Shown: piece by piece, positions 50,485-63,627 of the stretch
How positions within the stretch are numbered: position 1 is the stretch's first letter
Layout of the letters: each line of letters opens with the position of its first letter
DNA from: Anticarsia gemmatalis
Taxonomy: Eukaryota > Arthropoda > Insecta > Lepidoptera > Erebidae
Direction of reading: 5' to 3'
Assembly (NCBI RefSeq): GCF_050436995.1
Contig: NC_134763.1
Coordinates: forward strand, 2,356,001-2,420,000
DNA: 64,000 bases
The notes under the pieces: generated by a model
Database searches by the model: none
What the model saw: the letters and a program-made list of their open reading frames with translations, nothing else
What the model was told of the DNA's origin: nothing
Translations under genes and position numbers: made by a program

Positions 50485-51110
50485 TTTTGCTGTCAGACTT
50501 AAGTGACTCGTATAATTTTACACCGTGTTTAGTAATTTGGTGACAATTTGTTTTTTAAACATGTCCTTGGGCAACAACCTCAGACGTAGATGCAAATATT
50601 ATTGCTTCGTCAACTTTGAGGTTAGAGGTGAACAATGATTTAACCGTTTCCAATGAGCAATAAAATATTGATCACATTTATTTTTTGGCATGTCATGACT
50701 ATTATATTTGCGTATGATTAATAATAATACTTATGCCTGTGTGTCCCTGCGACTGCGCAAAAGTCTTATGATTTCTCAAACTTGACTCATCAAACGAACA
50801 AACGAAATTCTTAGGTATAAAAGTAATAATTTATTTTTATAAATTCTTAGTGATTGCCCAAAGTGTGTAGAATATTAGGTAACATATCTTCGGGTCCCGA
50901 AAAACACGTAATACTTCTGGTCCTCCACCATTTGTTTTGAAAATTTTGGTGTACATAAACGTCTGATATCTTAATTGGCCACAAACGAGGATGAACTTTT
51001 ACGTCTTATACCATTTGTTTTGTAAATTTTGATGTAGATCAACGAATTATGTATTTATTAGCCACTACCGTCCATCGTAACCTTTTGAAGCACGAAGACG
51101 GGCAGCTGAA
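50485..51110. other. Spacer between the two Helitron-like elements
   Basis: No gene. Two similar blocks of about 37 bp (ACCATTTGTTTTGAAAATTT at about 50929 and ACCATTTGTTTTGTAAATTT at about 51010) form a direct repeat. Confidence 0.45.
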
Positions 51111-51372
51111 TCTATACTAATATTATAAAGCTGAAGAGTTTGTTTGTTTGACTGTTTGTTTGTTTGAACGCGCTAATCTCAGGAACTACTGGTCCGATTT
51201 GAAAAATTCTTTCACTATTGGATAGCCCATTTATCGCGGAAGGTCATAGGCTATATATCATCACGCTACGGCCATTAAGAGCGGAGTAGTAACGAAAAAT
51301 GTTACAAAAACGGGGAAAATTATGACCCATTCTCTCTTACGTGACGCAAGCGAAGTTGCGCGGGTCAGCTAG
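51111..51372 (+). mobile_element. Non-autonomous Helitron-like element, plus strand
   Basis: It begins TCTATACTAATATTATAAAG and ends GGGTCAGCTAG, with host A before and T after. A hairpin CGCAA-GCGAAG-TTGCG stands about 11 nt before the CTAG end. These are the Helitron hallmarks: 5' TC, 3' CTRR, subterminal hairpin, A/T target, no terminal inverted repeats or target-site duplication. Confidence 0.85.
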
Positions 51373-53624
51373 TTACTACTAAACAGCTTTTTAGGGCTCC
51401 TTAGCGTAGTAATTCATTACCGATCTGTGAGTGTAACTAGATTTTAATGTTTTTGTATCAATAAAACAGTTATTTGTCACTTCACACCACCAACAATTCG
51501 CATTCAAGAACCTCATCATCACGTATTTCTAAAACGCAATCATTGCCCACATTATAATGTCTTCCTTTTCTATCACTAACAACAAAACGAAATAAAAAAT
51601 AATCAACTGCACCCAATTTCCACCTCTACACACATCATCTTAAGGACTATTATATCGTAGTATTCAAATGGTATTTTTTGTATTTCGCCACTAAGGTGGA
51701 ATAATGACAGTAATAAATCATATGGATCGTTAGGCACGTTCCCCTAGTGTTGGGTTCGATTCCCGGTCGAAATGGCATCATCTGTCAATGGGCCGGGGTG
51801 ACTTGACGCGACTGGCTAATGGACTAGCCGTGTTTGGTAACAATCATACAAATTATATGTGGATATTTTGGCTTGTGTGTTGTGCCAGATATCATGTGCC
51901 AGTCATTTTTTAAAAGCTTTTATTCTGGATATAAAGGATCTATTAATTATTCATATAGGTCAAATATGAAAAACCGCTAATTGAGTAAGGGTCGCTTGGA
52001 TTATTCTGTCATCAAAAGGTTATAACGTAACCCAAATAACACTTTTATTACGCTAGGTTTTTTTTTCAAATAATATATCGTACGTATGGAAACAAAGTTT
52101 ATAATATCTCATAATTTACTTTAAGATACAGTATATTAGTTACTAGTACAAGACGGAATTACCTAAAGATAAACCTTTGCACGGCTGTATCTTCCTTTCA
52201 AACCTAAAATTCACCTACTTTATTTGACCATCATAAGTGTAGTACCTGACCCAAATCATCAAATTTTGTGATCTTATTGTCAATAGAGAATCGCAATACC
52301 GTTCGGACTTTTAACGTGGCCTGCAAAGCCCTTAGTTAGAACTACCACAGACACGTGCCCTCAAATGAATGTTAAAACTACCACAGCCGACAGATGTCGT
52401 TCAAGTCGAATCACACCTATTCTGGCACAGGAAGCCGTACTTCCCTCCTCATTGGTATAAAGAAACAAGAGTAACAAACGCGTATAATTGATGGGGGAAC
52501 GACGGCGCGTTTCAACGACTGTCCTGTTACGATGACATCTGAGATGAAGTTTGAAAACACTTTTAGGTGCTACGATACGATTTGTCGTTACGATGTGGTG
52601 CCATTTTGAATTCTGAATTCCGAAGATAGTAGTGGAGTTTGCTAAATTGTTCTAGAAATTTAACTGATTTTCCTTAAATCCAGGAAAAAAAGTTTGTGAT
52701 TTTGGAAGATATTGGTACGTAAGAACTAGTTTTTCAGTAGATTTTTTCTCCTAATAAGAGATACGCGTGTCAAGGTAACCAAATGTATAATTACAAACCA
52801 CCCGTTATAATTTAAAACTTGAGAAAGTCTCAAAAATATTATTATTAAAAAATATGTGTTTGTGTATTTTTATTGGCTCTAGGTTCAAAAATTTTTCATC
52901 ATCTCCGCTTCTACATGTTTCGTTACTATAAATTAATATAGTAACTTGTTTAAGTATGAAATGTTTAATTAACTATAATGTCGTAACATATAAACGCCTC
53001 ATAGTAAAACGTATTGCGCTCGACCATTTTGAAAGCTTTTCATTTCAGTATGTTATTATAGCAATAGTTTTACTAATGTCCGTTTATTTGTCACTCAAAC
53101 TAACACCAGTCATGTTTTGACAAGTTTTCTTTTATTATTTCCGTTCGCTTCTGACGTGGTGATAATTGAAAGAAAAATACTGTCGCTTTTTTATTTTGAA
53201 GACATGTTTTTAACCAAAAATAATTTCTTTTTTAGATATTTTGATACATAATACGTGTTACAAAATGATTTTCATTAAAGTAGTTACGATTAACATGTAT
53301 GTTTTAGAAAATATTATTATAATGCAACAGGTGTTAGATAAAATAAAGGAGAATGGGCACTCCTGGGCGGTCGGCGGCCATTAATGAAAGTAGTGTCAAA
53401 TTAAAGTAATGATAACTAGGAACAACTTTTACTAAGAACGTTTCGCTGCAATCCTTTCAGGAAACAATATATTGACATGTAAATATAATGGAATTTCATA
53501 GAACAAATACAATTATTTCGTGTCTGTAATGCATTTAATGTTGTGTAATAACGTTACATCTTCTTATAACGATTGCAATGCCATCAAAATGAACAATAAT
53601 CGTAACTCGTATCTATCTATTATA
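51373..53624. other. Gene-free stretch with SINE-like remnant
   Basis: No gene. At about 51690-51910 a perfect B-box GGTTCGATTCC (51753-51763) lies in a probable tRNA-derived repeat whose head is decayed. A short family C fragment is at about 52306-52350. Confidence 0.4.
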
Positions 53625-53838
53625 TGGTTCACCTAGTTTCAAAGTTGTTCAAGCCGCCCGAATGTTATCTTAGTTGACAACAACCGGGACCGACTTTTTA
53701 CGTGCCCTCGGAAGCACGGAGAAGCTCAGTTCAAATACCACAATGCGGTCACCCATCTATAGAATGACCGCGCCAACGGTTGCTTAACCAACGGATCGTT
53801 TACCGACCAGTGAGCGCAACTGGCTATGAACGCCTCGT
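53625..53838 (+). repeat. Unclassified interspersed repeat (family C), copy 3
   Basis: Shares long blocks with 6183-6419, including TCAAAGTTGTTCAAGCCGCC, TGCGGTCACCCATCTATAGA and the CTGGCTATGAACGCCTC end. A short internal deletion is present. Confidence 0.7.
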
Positions 53839-55670
53839 TTTTAAGCTGAGCATTCAAGACAGATAAGTCGTCTCAGTGAATATATTATAGAAGAGCAAGA
53901 TGTTTACTTGTTACGATATTTATATATTTACATGTTATGATTGTTCGAATATTAATAATGTCTACATTTGTATGCAATAATATGAATAGTACTTTTTATT
54001 TAATCTCCGAATATAAGCCAAAAATATGTTTTTATACTATTAAAAGTGCTCAAAAACAAAAATGTATTTTGTTCGTCATATAAGTGCGTCGCGGCAATAA
54101 AACTTCTACACGGTAATTATAGGACTAAACTACATTAAAAAAACAAAAAATCAAGTTTGGCCGCGGATCGCCCAGGCTCCATACTATTTTGCCCATTCTC
54201 CTTTAGCAATAATTTTGCTATTTGTTCTCTCCAATAATGTTTGCGCCACGGAATTTGTCAAATAAAAACTACCAAACAATTCAAGGTTAAATTTATTTTT
54301 GGGTTAATTCACTCATATTATTTTAAAAAGGAAAAATGCTCCATGTGGAAATTAAACCGACAACATCTAGGAACTTTTACTCAAGTAGCGCTTTTACCAT
54401 TTTAACCACTGCACCATTGCAATAAGTAAGAAATTTATGATGTCACTCTATAGAAAATAATATAACCTCAAAAATACACCGACACACAAACTTAAACAGC
54501 GACCTTTGCATAGTTGAGGATTAATAAGGAATTGTTTCAAGTTAAACTATTTGGTAACACCGCAAGGATGCCAGAATTTTAGTCAGATTGAAGTTGGTCA
54601 GTCCACATTGTTAGCCTTGCAAAGTTGCTCACTATCCGCCGGAGTTTATAAACTGCTTTAGGAATTAGACTAAACTATGGTGGTGTGGTTAGAACTAAAA
54701 CTGTCACTATAAATATACTCGTGAAATATGGGATATTTTTAGCTTTTGGCTTTAATAGAGATGAATTTTGATATTTAATATTATGAGAAGATAGGCGAAG
54801 TGGAGGAAGGGTATAAGGAAAGCTGACCCCTCCACCACATGGGACAAATAGCCAGGAAGAGAGAGAGCGAGAAAGAAAGAGTGAATAAGTGAGAGAGAGA
54901 GAGAATATAGAAATAAACTTATTAAACATTAAAGAACTTTTAGGTACTTATAATGAACTGCAACTAAACCAAGAAAGTATCTATTGAATAACTATAAAAA
55001 ATGGCTACTAAAAAAAAATTCCGTATGTGTGTTATCCACGAATGTATTTTTTGAGACATTTTAAAATAATATGAAATATATAGGCATTTGATCATATATC
55101 TACGGTAAAGTATGTCAAACTAGCGATAATATTAGTAAGCACACACTGGGTCACTATGAAGAGTTAAAAACTTAAAAAGCCACTCGGTGATCATTATAAA
55201 TTTTTTAATGAAAACAAAAAATATATTTTAAAACTTTATTGAATCCTTTAAAAAACGTTTCGTTCAAGCTAATTTGTTATAAAAAATGCAACGTCCATTA
55301 AATCTGAAACGAACAAAATAATCCGTCTTTTTTAAAAGGCGAGTGTTTATTTTAATTGAGCGAACTGAAGGCCTTTATTATTGGGTTTTTCAGGGGAATT
55401 TATTAGTGTCAGCGATTTAAAAAATCAACGATTCATTAATAAAATGTTACGCTTGTTAACTTCCAAAAGGATGTGATATTTGCGTGTTATGGGGTTAATA
55501 TTTTGTGGGATATGAAAATAAATATAGCCTATTAAGCCAATATACTCTTTAATAGGAGATTCATGCGATAATGAAAATTTTTGGCAATATTTTTTCAACT
55601 AATAGACCACTTTTGCTCTTTAAAATCTGTATAATATTAAATAGTAAACATATAACACGAAAAAAGTTGC
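53839..55670. other. Gene-free AT-rich stretch
   Basis: No gene. A GA-rich microsatellite lies at about 54858-54903. A decayed minus-strand tRNA-like remnant lies at about 54340-54420. Confidence 0.45.
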
Positions 55671-55980
55671 CATAGTAGTGATAGCCGAGTGGTATAAGTT
55701 GATACCTTCCATGCAAGTGGTCGCAGGTTCAAACCCGAGGCAACACACCAATTTTAATTTACGGAGTTACGTGTGAGTTAGAAATAATTATCACATGGTC
55801 TAACAGTGAAGGAAAACATCGTGAGGAAACCTTGCGTGCCTAAGATTTGTTTAATACATTTATTGAGGGCATGCGAAGTCCCCAACCCGCACTTTGCCAG
55901 CGTGGTGGACTCAAGGCCTAACCCCTACCTCATTACGAGAGGAGACCATTGCCTATCAATAGGTTAAATTTATTTATTTT
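55671..55980 (+). mobile_element. tRNA-derived SINE (family A), full length
   Basis: A-box TAGCCGAGTGG at 55682-55692 and B-box GGTTCAAACCC at 55726-55736 form the tRNA-like pol III promoter. The family body and a TTAAATTTATTTATTTT tail follow. This is the reference copy for the other family A pieces in the window. Confidence 0.9.
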
Positions 55981-56009
55981 TATCATTAGTACCATTACCA
56001 GTTCCAACG

Positions 56010-56140
56010 GCTACAGCATTTGACTTGCAATCAAGTCTCAGTTCATATACCACTTAGCGGTCAGCCATCCGTAGAATCACCCCACCAAGGTTTGCTTGAC
56101 CCACTGATTGTTGACTGACGAACGAAACTGGCTGTGTTAA
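56010..56140 (+). repeat. Unclassified repeat (family C), diverged 3' half
   Basis: TCATATACCACTTAGCGGTC to CGAAACTGGCTGTG aligns with the second half of family C. It lies directly after a SINE. Confidence 0.5.
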
Positions 56141-59100
56141 GAATTTATTAACACGTCAGATTCAGATCCGCTTTTCATAAAAAGCACGCATCATTTGCTT
56201 ATTGGAAATTAATCAAAGGTTTTTTATTCTGTTGGAACGATATGCCTCGTTATGGAGTACGCAGTTTTTATATTATTTTAATGGAAATTTCAACTTCTCG
56301 ATACAAAAAAATATTCGGAAGTTAACTATTCAGATTTGTGATTGAGTTTGTAGAGCCTCCTGTTTGTAAAAAAGTGGCAGAAGGCATTGCATGGATTTAT
56401 TAATGCCCCCTTCCGTTTTAGAATTTACTAAATCTTTATAGTAGATAGATTTTAATATAAGTGAGCTATCGAGAGATCGAGAGATTTCTTCAAGTTTAGT
56501 TACATAACTTGCTAAACGTTGAAAATGAAAATTATCCGATATCATATTTTGGAGTTTTCCTCGAAAAAATTTAAGTATAAAAATGTTAAGAACAAAAACA
56601 AAGTAAAAAACACAGCAGTAAATAGTCGCTAGTTAATTACGTAATTACCAGTAAAATATTGTTTTTAAATAAAAAGTTGAGAGTCATTTTCGTGTGAAAT
56701 TCATTGCCCATCCTTAGTGCTGTCATATCAATGTTAACTATGTACTAACTAAAATTATATTACAATGACTAGACGATTATCTAAAGGGTTTGTCCTATAT
56801 GGTAAAACTTGATTCGGAGAATAATATGGTTGACTACTGCAATTACTTTAATAGCAGTTAGGACCGATATTAAATTGAGTAGTGATGAGATTATTACCGA
56901 GAAAATAAGGTATTTGCTCGCATTTGTGTGTAATAAATTAAATAAAAAAAACTTAAGCTGTGAAACATTAAATACATTCTTAATTGTAATATTAGATTAG
57001 TGTTGAGATAATAATAATATAACAATTAAAATTGTAGCTTATTACCATTGGACATATCTAATTGATACAAAGAATGATGATAAATACTAGAAAAGATCAG
57101 CAGCCTCTTTCAAATAAATGAAACAGATTTTTCTTTCGGACTGACGGTCTAAAGTATTCTATCTTAAGTGACCTTCCAATTCCAATAAATTCTGAGCAAT
57201 CCATGTCAATCATGCACTCCATAGTACCACGGTATTCGTAAGATCGGTCTACCACTACCACGTGGCAGGAATGTCTGTGGAACCTACTCCGATGTAGCAC
57301 GTTACTCAGATTCCGGATAGCCACTGAATATAGAAACATTCCTATGTATCGAATTTAAGCTAAATATGCCATGGTTTGTGACTATAGCTAGAGCAGCTTG
57401 TGCCGAAACATAGAGGAATAATGAAAATGCAGGTTGTAATAATCCTTGTGATTAAAAGAAGAGTCATCGCTAAAGTATGTCTTAAAGTAATGACTGTCGT
57501 TTGTAAAGTATTGTTACTTACGTGTAACTTCACATCATTAGAACATGAGTGATGTGAATGATTATTCTGTGATGAAAATGCAGTTAAACTATTGGCTAAA
57601 TTGTCTCCAAAACTTGCCTGTATCCGTGTTTAACTTAGGCATATAGAAACAAAATTCAAACACCAAATCCATTTAGCCAAAAACATATATTTGACAATCA
57701 TATAAATTTTGACAACATGAGCCATTCTCTCTATATCCGTACGTACATCTTACCCAATCACAACAAAAAGAATTGACCAAACGAAATAACACCGAAACAA
57801 GACTGCACCTACCCGTCACACAGCCAGTTTGTTAGGGGAGTGTCACACATGATGCATTACGTTTATAGATCACATCTCTGCGACGCGACTGAAATATGTC
57901 CATTGTTTTAGTTGATTACCCGTGTGTACACACCCTTAGTTAACTAATGTTTTGTGATTAGTATGACATATTGTTATTTTGTTTTTGTTTGATATTAATT
58001 GGTATTTGGGGTTCTTTTGACGTTGTGAATTAAAAGTGCGTTTTCTTGTACCTATATTTTTTATGTTGATATCTCGATTTTTATTATGCATGATTTAATG
58101 AAAACCACATTAATATAGCCAAGAAATAGAATAGAAGAAAGTAAGCTTAAATGTATATAAACCTACAAGTTTTGCTGTGTTCAAAATACAGGGGTACTTC
58201 ACTACCTTTGGATAAGTATCAATTTAGTAGCTTTCTGGATTTTCAGGATATTTTCATTTAATCAGATTTAAGCGTTGCTGTTAATTATAATTACAGTTTA
58301 CTGTAAATATCAATTGAACTAAATTTTCTTGTCTTCCAAAATACATGGATATCCAGATTCCATGTTGCAATTAATTTCAGCAAACCATATACACGCTATT
58401 ACTCACTATTACGACCGGCTAATCACCATTAGTACATCAACAAGAAAAATACCAAAACCACATCTCTCAAAAACCCTCCATATAACTCAACAATAATAAA
58501 ATCAAGAACAAACAAGCCACAACAAAATAAACAAAACAGATGGCTTCCCGCAATATTATTCCACCATATTAGATATTTGCCATGATATTTAATGGCGCAG
58601 AAAAGGGCCTGTAGATTTATAGTATAACGATAAATCCTACACAAGTGGAACACACACACCACTTACAAAAGATTGGCCTTTTTGTATATTTTAATAATAA
58701 TTAACTACGTTTATTTTCTGTAATAAAGTATCTAATATGTGCGTTAATTTGTGATTTTGCGCTTTTTCTTCTTGAGTTGGCTAAGGATGTGTAGTAACTT
58801 TTGGTTCCATTTTTTTTACTGATTTTTTACGACGTTGACGTTTTGTCGTACTCTACATTCCCAAAATTTCTGTATTTAATTAACAAATCTAATAATTATC
58901 CGACTTAGACCATCACTAATACTTTATAACACTGCACAAAAAAAATTGCTCAGATCTTTGGCTACGCCCTTTACTTTGAATTTTTACATCGGTACACATG
59001 CATAGCATAGTTCAAAAATAATATTTGAACTTGCGACTCTGTTTCAGTTACATAATTTAAATAATTACTTTGAACACCAAGTCATCATCACTTCAAGTAC

Positions 59101-60540
59101 TTCACGATCGATACCACACAAAATAGTTTTCAAAATGATACACTAAATAGCCCACACCAACAATCTTTCAAACTTTTCTTAGTAGCCAAAAATCGTCTTT
59201 CACAAAACTCCATCAATATTTTAGAGAAGACGGATAGAAGTCCAAGAGATTTCTTCAAACATTTTCATTTGTCACCTAGATACTAAAACAGCAGTGAAGC
59301 GCTGACAAAGGGAACTCGAGGCATAATTCACAAAAACTTAGGACGACACTCGCTCCTCTTATTTTCATTAAGACTGAACTTTTAATGAGTCTGACTGTTT
59401 GCAACTGCATCTGTGATACAGTCTTAGTTAATTAAATTATGATGGTAGTTGCTCCAGATTATATTTATGCAGTGAACTGTAGCGGACTTAAAGGAATGGA
59501 CTCTCTTTTATCCGATTATACACGACTTTTGGTCCACCAAGTTAAATAAATAGTTATGTCTTTTAGAACAAGGCTTGAGTGAATAGTAACTTAAAATTTT
59601 ACAAGGTATAGTTACCTAAAACTGGAGTATGGGAATGTAGTTACGCAGATTATTTGAGCTTATAGCAGCAGTAGTGTACCTAGATTAGCAAACTAGAGAA
59701 ATTGAAACTTTGCAGCAAAATCTGTGCACATTTTTATATGTTCTTCACACGTATAAATTGTATACACATTTTATAAAAACAAACACAAATCCAAACCCAA
59801 CGAAATACGAAAAAGCAACGACATTTGTTTTAGGAAAGATATCATATTGTTTCAGTACCTATCGTATTGTTTAAAAACATAATTGACCAATCAACACCCA
59901 ACACCAAGCAATGATCAGTTAAAAGTGTTAAAACTGCCAAGTTGAAACGTCGCACAAACTTTTCCTATTACACGTCTGTGGGCTACATTTTTATTTAACT
60001 TCTTAATCAGCTGTCCCAGAGTCAAGTGACAGATACTTTAAAAGGATTCCCAAGTTTAGCTATAAAGGGAGCATTTTAGAAATTATGGTGTAATCCCACT
60101 TGTCGTAAATTGTCGAGGAATCCGTTTAAAAGGGCTTGTGGAAACCAAAGAAAACTTGATTTAAGGTTTCTGTGAAAACAATATAGCTATTTAGTACGTA
60201 CACTAACTATCAGAAATATGATTTACACCAAAAAATATTGAAATTTGTTAAGTATGATTAGATGTCTATACTAATTTTCAGAATATAAATAGCACTGCAT
60301 TTAATACCGATAAACGCATTAATATAGAAAATTACTTTATTGTTGTTGTTATTGTTGTCAATTTATTGGTTTACCAACAAACTCATAAGAGAGTACTCTT
60401 CTTCCACTTGCCACTACTACCTCCTTATTTCTTTTAAATACATAGAGTACCTATCCATTTCTTTCCTATTCTACAAATGTCATTATATTTGCAATGTCAA
60501 GTCATGAACAGTCTAAATAAATGGAAATTCGCAAAAATTC
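56141..60540. other. Gene-free spacer upstream of CP4
   Basis: 4.4 kb with no supported gene. An 80-codon minus-strand frame at 57097-57339 has varied composition but no recognised family. Nothing else is seen. Confidence 0.4.
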
Positions 60541-63500
60541 ATGAGAATGAATGCCAAAATTGTAGCGATTATAATAATTTTCGTAAATAATATTAGAATG
60601 TGTCAGTGTCGGAAGTATGATAATTTCACTTTGTTCAGTACAGTGCCTACTGAGCCCGATCATTTGAGGTTTCTACAGAATCTAGACCAACAAAAATATA
60701 TTGACTTGGTATTTTGGAAGAAACCTTATAAATTGTATGAAGATGTCCAGTTTATTGTGAATCCTGTGGATAAGGAACTGTTTATTGAAAGAGCTAATCA
60801 TTATAAATTGAAGACTGTTTTGTTGTTGAAAAATATTCAGAGGTTTGTGTGATGTAATTAGTGGGTTTGTATTGTAACTTTTGGAAAGTGTTGTTTGCAG
60901 TCAGTCAAAATGTATAAGATACGTATCGATACTTATGCTTTTTCGGGTACTATGCTAAACATTTCATATTCCTACTTGTTTTCCTGAAATCTTAAATTCT
61001 GTAATTATTATTTTTTCGGTTTTTTTGGTACCAAAATTACTCCCATAGTATTAGCTAGTGTACGTTATTTGTCTCAAAAGTATTGACTGAGTTCATTTTG
61101 AATGTGTATTCGACCCCAAATATATGAACTTATTCATAACTTTCCAGTGCATTTGACGACCAAGAAGTAAAAAGATACTCCAGATTAAAAGTAGATACAT
61201 ACTCGTGGCAGAACTATCATTCTTTAGAAGACATCTACCAATGGCTAGCAGACATGGCTTTGAAATACCCTACAGTAGTCGAATTGACATCAATTGGGAA
61301 ATCAGTGGAAGGCCGAGAGATTTTCGCTATAAGTGTCAAGAAGAATAGTCCAAAATTCAGAGTAATTGTGGAATGTGGAACTCATGGTCATGAGTGGATC
61401 TCAGTGCAGTTTGCTACGTACCTCGTGGACCAGTTGGTGAGGGTGAATGTGACGAAGAACTGGAAATTGGCCAGGTTGATCAAGAAATATGAGTGGTATG
61501 TGATACCGATTGTCAATCCGGATGGTTATGTGTACAGTCAGAAAACGGTAAGTTAGAGTTTCTGTTATTTTATTTAGCTGACTTGTGCTTTTGTATCTTA
61601 TGAATAAGGTAAATCTTTTTTGATTATGGTGAATGCTCAAAGGTTTTTAGTAAAGATTTTTTTTGTTTAATAATCTACCTGTGCTGTGTAGAGTGTGTAG
61701 TTTGCTAGCATAGAGACTATTATTTAATCCTCCTCTTAGTTGAGAGAAAAAATAACAAAAATATCTTCAATGTTCTTAAATATTTTTACCATAAAAATTA
61801 TAAGCTAAGTTTATTGGTTAAGGTATAAGTTATAGTGAGGTACTTTTCACATATTTGTAATTTTTTTAGGATCGGTTATGGAGAAAAAACAGAAGATTAA
61901 TTGGATCAAACTATGGAGTCGATTTAAATAGAAATTTCGATTACAATTTTGGAAGTAAGTGTAGTTCGGAAAATTTATCAAGCAGACATTTTTTTAACTT
62001 AAAGATAGGATACTATAAGAAGAGAGATGATAGTATGAAATAAATATTATCTTGTTTTGTAGAATATGGGACAAGTAATAATGAAAAAGACGACTATTAT
62101 TGTGGCCCACATCCGTTCTCGGAACCAGAATCAAAAATATTAGCAGAATTTATTACGCAAAAGAAACAAAATCTGAAATTCTATTTTTCGTTTCATGCGT
62201 ATGGACAGAAAATCATTATCCCTTATGCCGATAGAATAAAACATATTGACAATTACGGCGAGACGGTAAGTGGTCTAAACTCTTGCTTTCTTTACAATGT
62301 TGATGAATTAATAATTTTTCATTACACACTTGAAATATTTTTCTTATGAAATTTAGTTTGTCCGTCATCATATTAGGGGAAAACGGTAAAATAAAATGTC
62401 ATTTAATACATACAGGATATTTATGTATACATAAGATTGATTTTTTCGTTGAATAAAGGCTCTAAATCTATGACAGTATACTATGTTAAGCCGTGAGCGC
62501 TGTAGAGTTCATATAAAGAAACCTGAAATTGTAATCTCCCACATTTTGAATTGAAGTACTATCCTAACGGCCATAATGTTCACACCAAACAAAACAAACC
62601 GTGAAACTAAAACTTTACACTAAACATGAAGCAACTATCATAAAACGAATAGCCATTCCTCCTTCACAGATATAGCGCATAAATATTCATGAATCATTTG
62701 AATTTCATACGTGTATTTGTTTTCAGGAGAATTTTGGTAAACAGGCGATATTGAAAATGTATAGTATAAACGGCGTCAAATACAGTATCGGCACTACCTA
62801 CGATACTTTAGGTCTGTTGGAATTTGAACTTTATTTTTATAACAATAAGTATCAAATTCGGTTGTAGAAATATGTCGTTTTGAATTTTTTCTTTTTTTTT
62901 GACGGCAGGTCTGCGTATTTCCGGAAACAGTGCCAGTTATACAAAGAAAACTCACAACGTGAGGTAATTCAATTTTTTTATATGAAAGGATTATGTAGTT
63001 TTATGTTTTGTATAAAATGGAATTGAAGGCATTGCTTTTATTTTGCTTAATGGGTTTGTGTTTGTATTGAAAATTAACTGGGTAATGTTTTGTTTGCTCC
63101 AATCTCAATATAAAAATACTTTTCAGAAAGTATTTTTGGCAGACAATAAAGTACTTGCTCCATATAAAAAAATGCGTCATGTACAATGAACGTTAATAAC
63201 AACTTCCAAGCTACCTGATCATTGAGTTAATATAGTTAACAATTCTGTATGTTCAAATATTTCACATATTAAAATATAGTCAAATATATTTCCAGGTTAA
63301 CTATAAAAAATAACCAAGGGTTAAGCTTTTAACGATAGACAAAAATAACAATTCTTTAAAAAAAATACTAAGCTAAATCTATGTTCCAAAAGTTCTCATG
63401 AAAGTTCTTCCAGGTTTGTCTACACATTTCTTCTCCGAGACAACGGGTCTTACGGCTACGCCCTCCCTCCAAGTCAAATCCTCCCAACCTGCAAGGAAAC

Positions 63501-63627
63501 CCTCTCAGGTATCATGGAGCTGATGACAGCGAAACACAGGAAAGTGAAACTGCTTTTCAGCCGTGGACAAAAATTAAAGGGACTCACGTTAACTTTATTA
63601 TTCTCCATTGTGAATATTTTGTTATAA
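60541..63627 (+). CDS. CP4: divergent M14A carboxypeptidase homologue, probably catalytically inactive
   Basis: Exons: 60541-60842, 61148-61547, 61870-61954, 62063-62265, 62727-62811, 62909-62963, 63414-63627. They join in frame to 447 aa. The order is signal peptide (a second Met is at 60547), propeptide, M14 domain, hydrophobic C-terminal tail. Kept: zinc ligands H180, E183 and H307, RLWRKNR (Arg127) and VDLNRNF (Asn144/Arg145). Lost: Arg71 is His182 (HGHE instead of HARE). The Tyr248 codon, which spans the same splice junction as in the paralogues, is Gly (or Leu if the one-residue insertion is placed differently). The catalytic Glu270 is Leu383 (TFLLRD, bases 63430-63432). Exon 3 is 85 nt against 121 in CP1-3, removing about 12 residues including a cysteine. 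An extra intron splits the last exon. The frame is open throughout, so it is probably expressed. The exon 5 donor (G|GTCTGT) is weak, which makes that junction the least certain. Confidence 0.85.

Noticed and set aside
55671..55745. Possible functional tRNA genes at SINE heads (here, and at 6858-7172, 11966-12239, 28744-28983, 48041-48260)
   Set aside because: A and B boxes are present, but the acceptor stem does not close and the sequence runs on into the SINE body.
57097..57339. 80-codon minus-strand frame
   Set aside because: Its composition is protein-like, but there is no recognised family or splice context. Not enough to call a gene.
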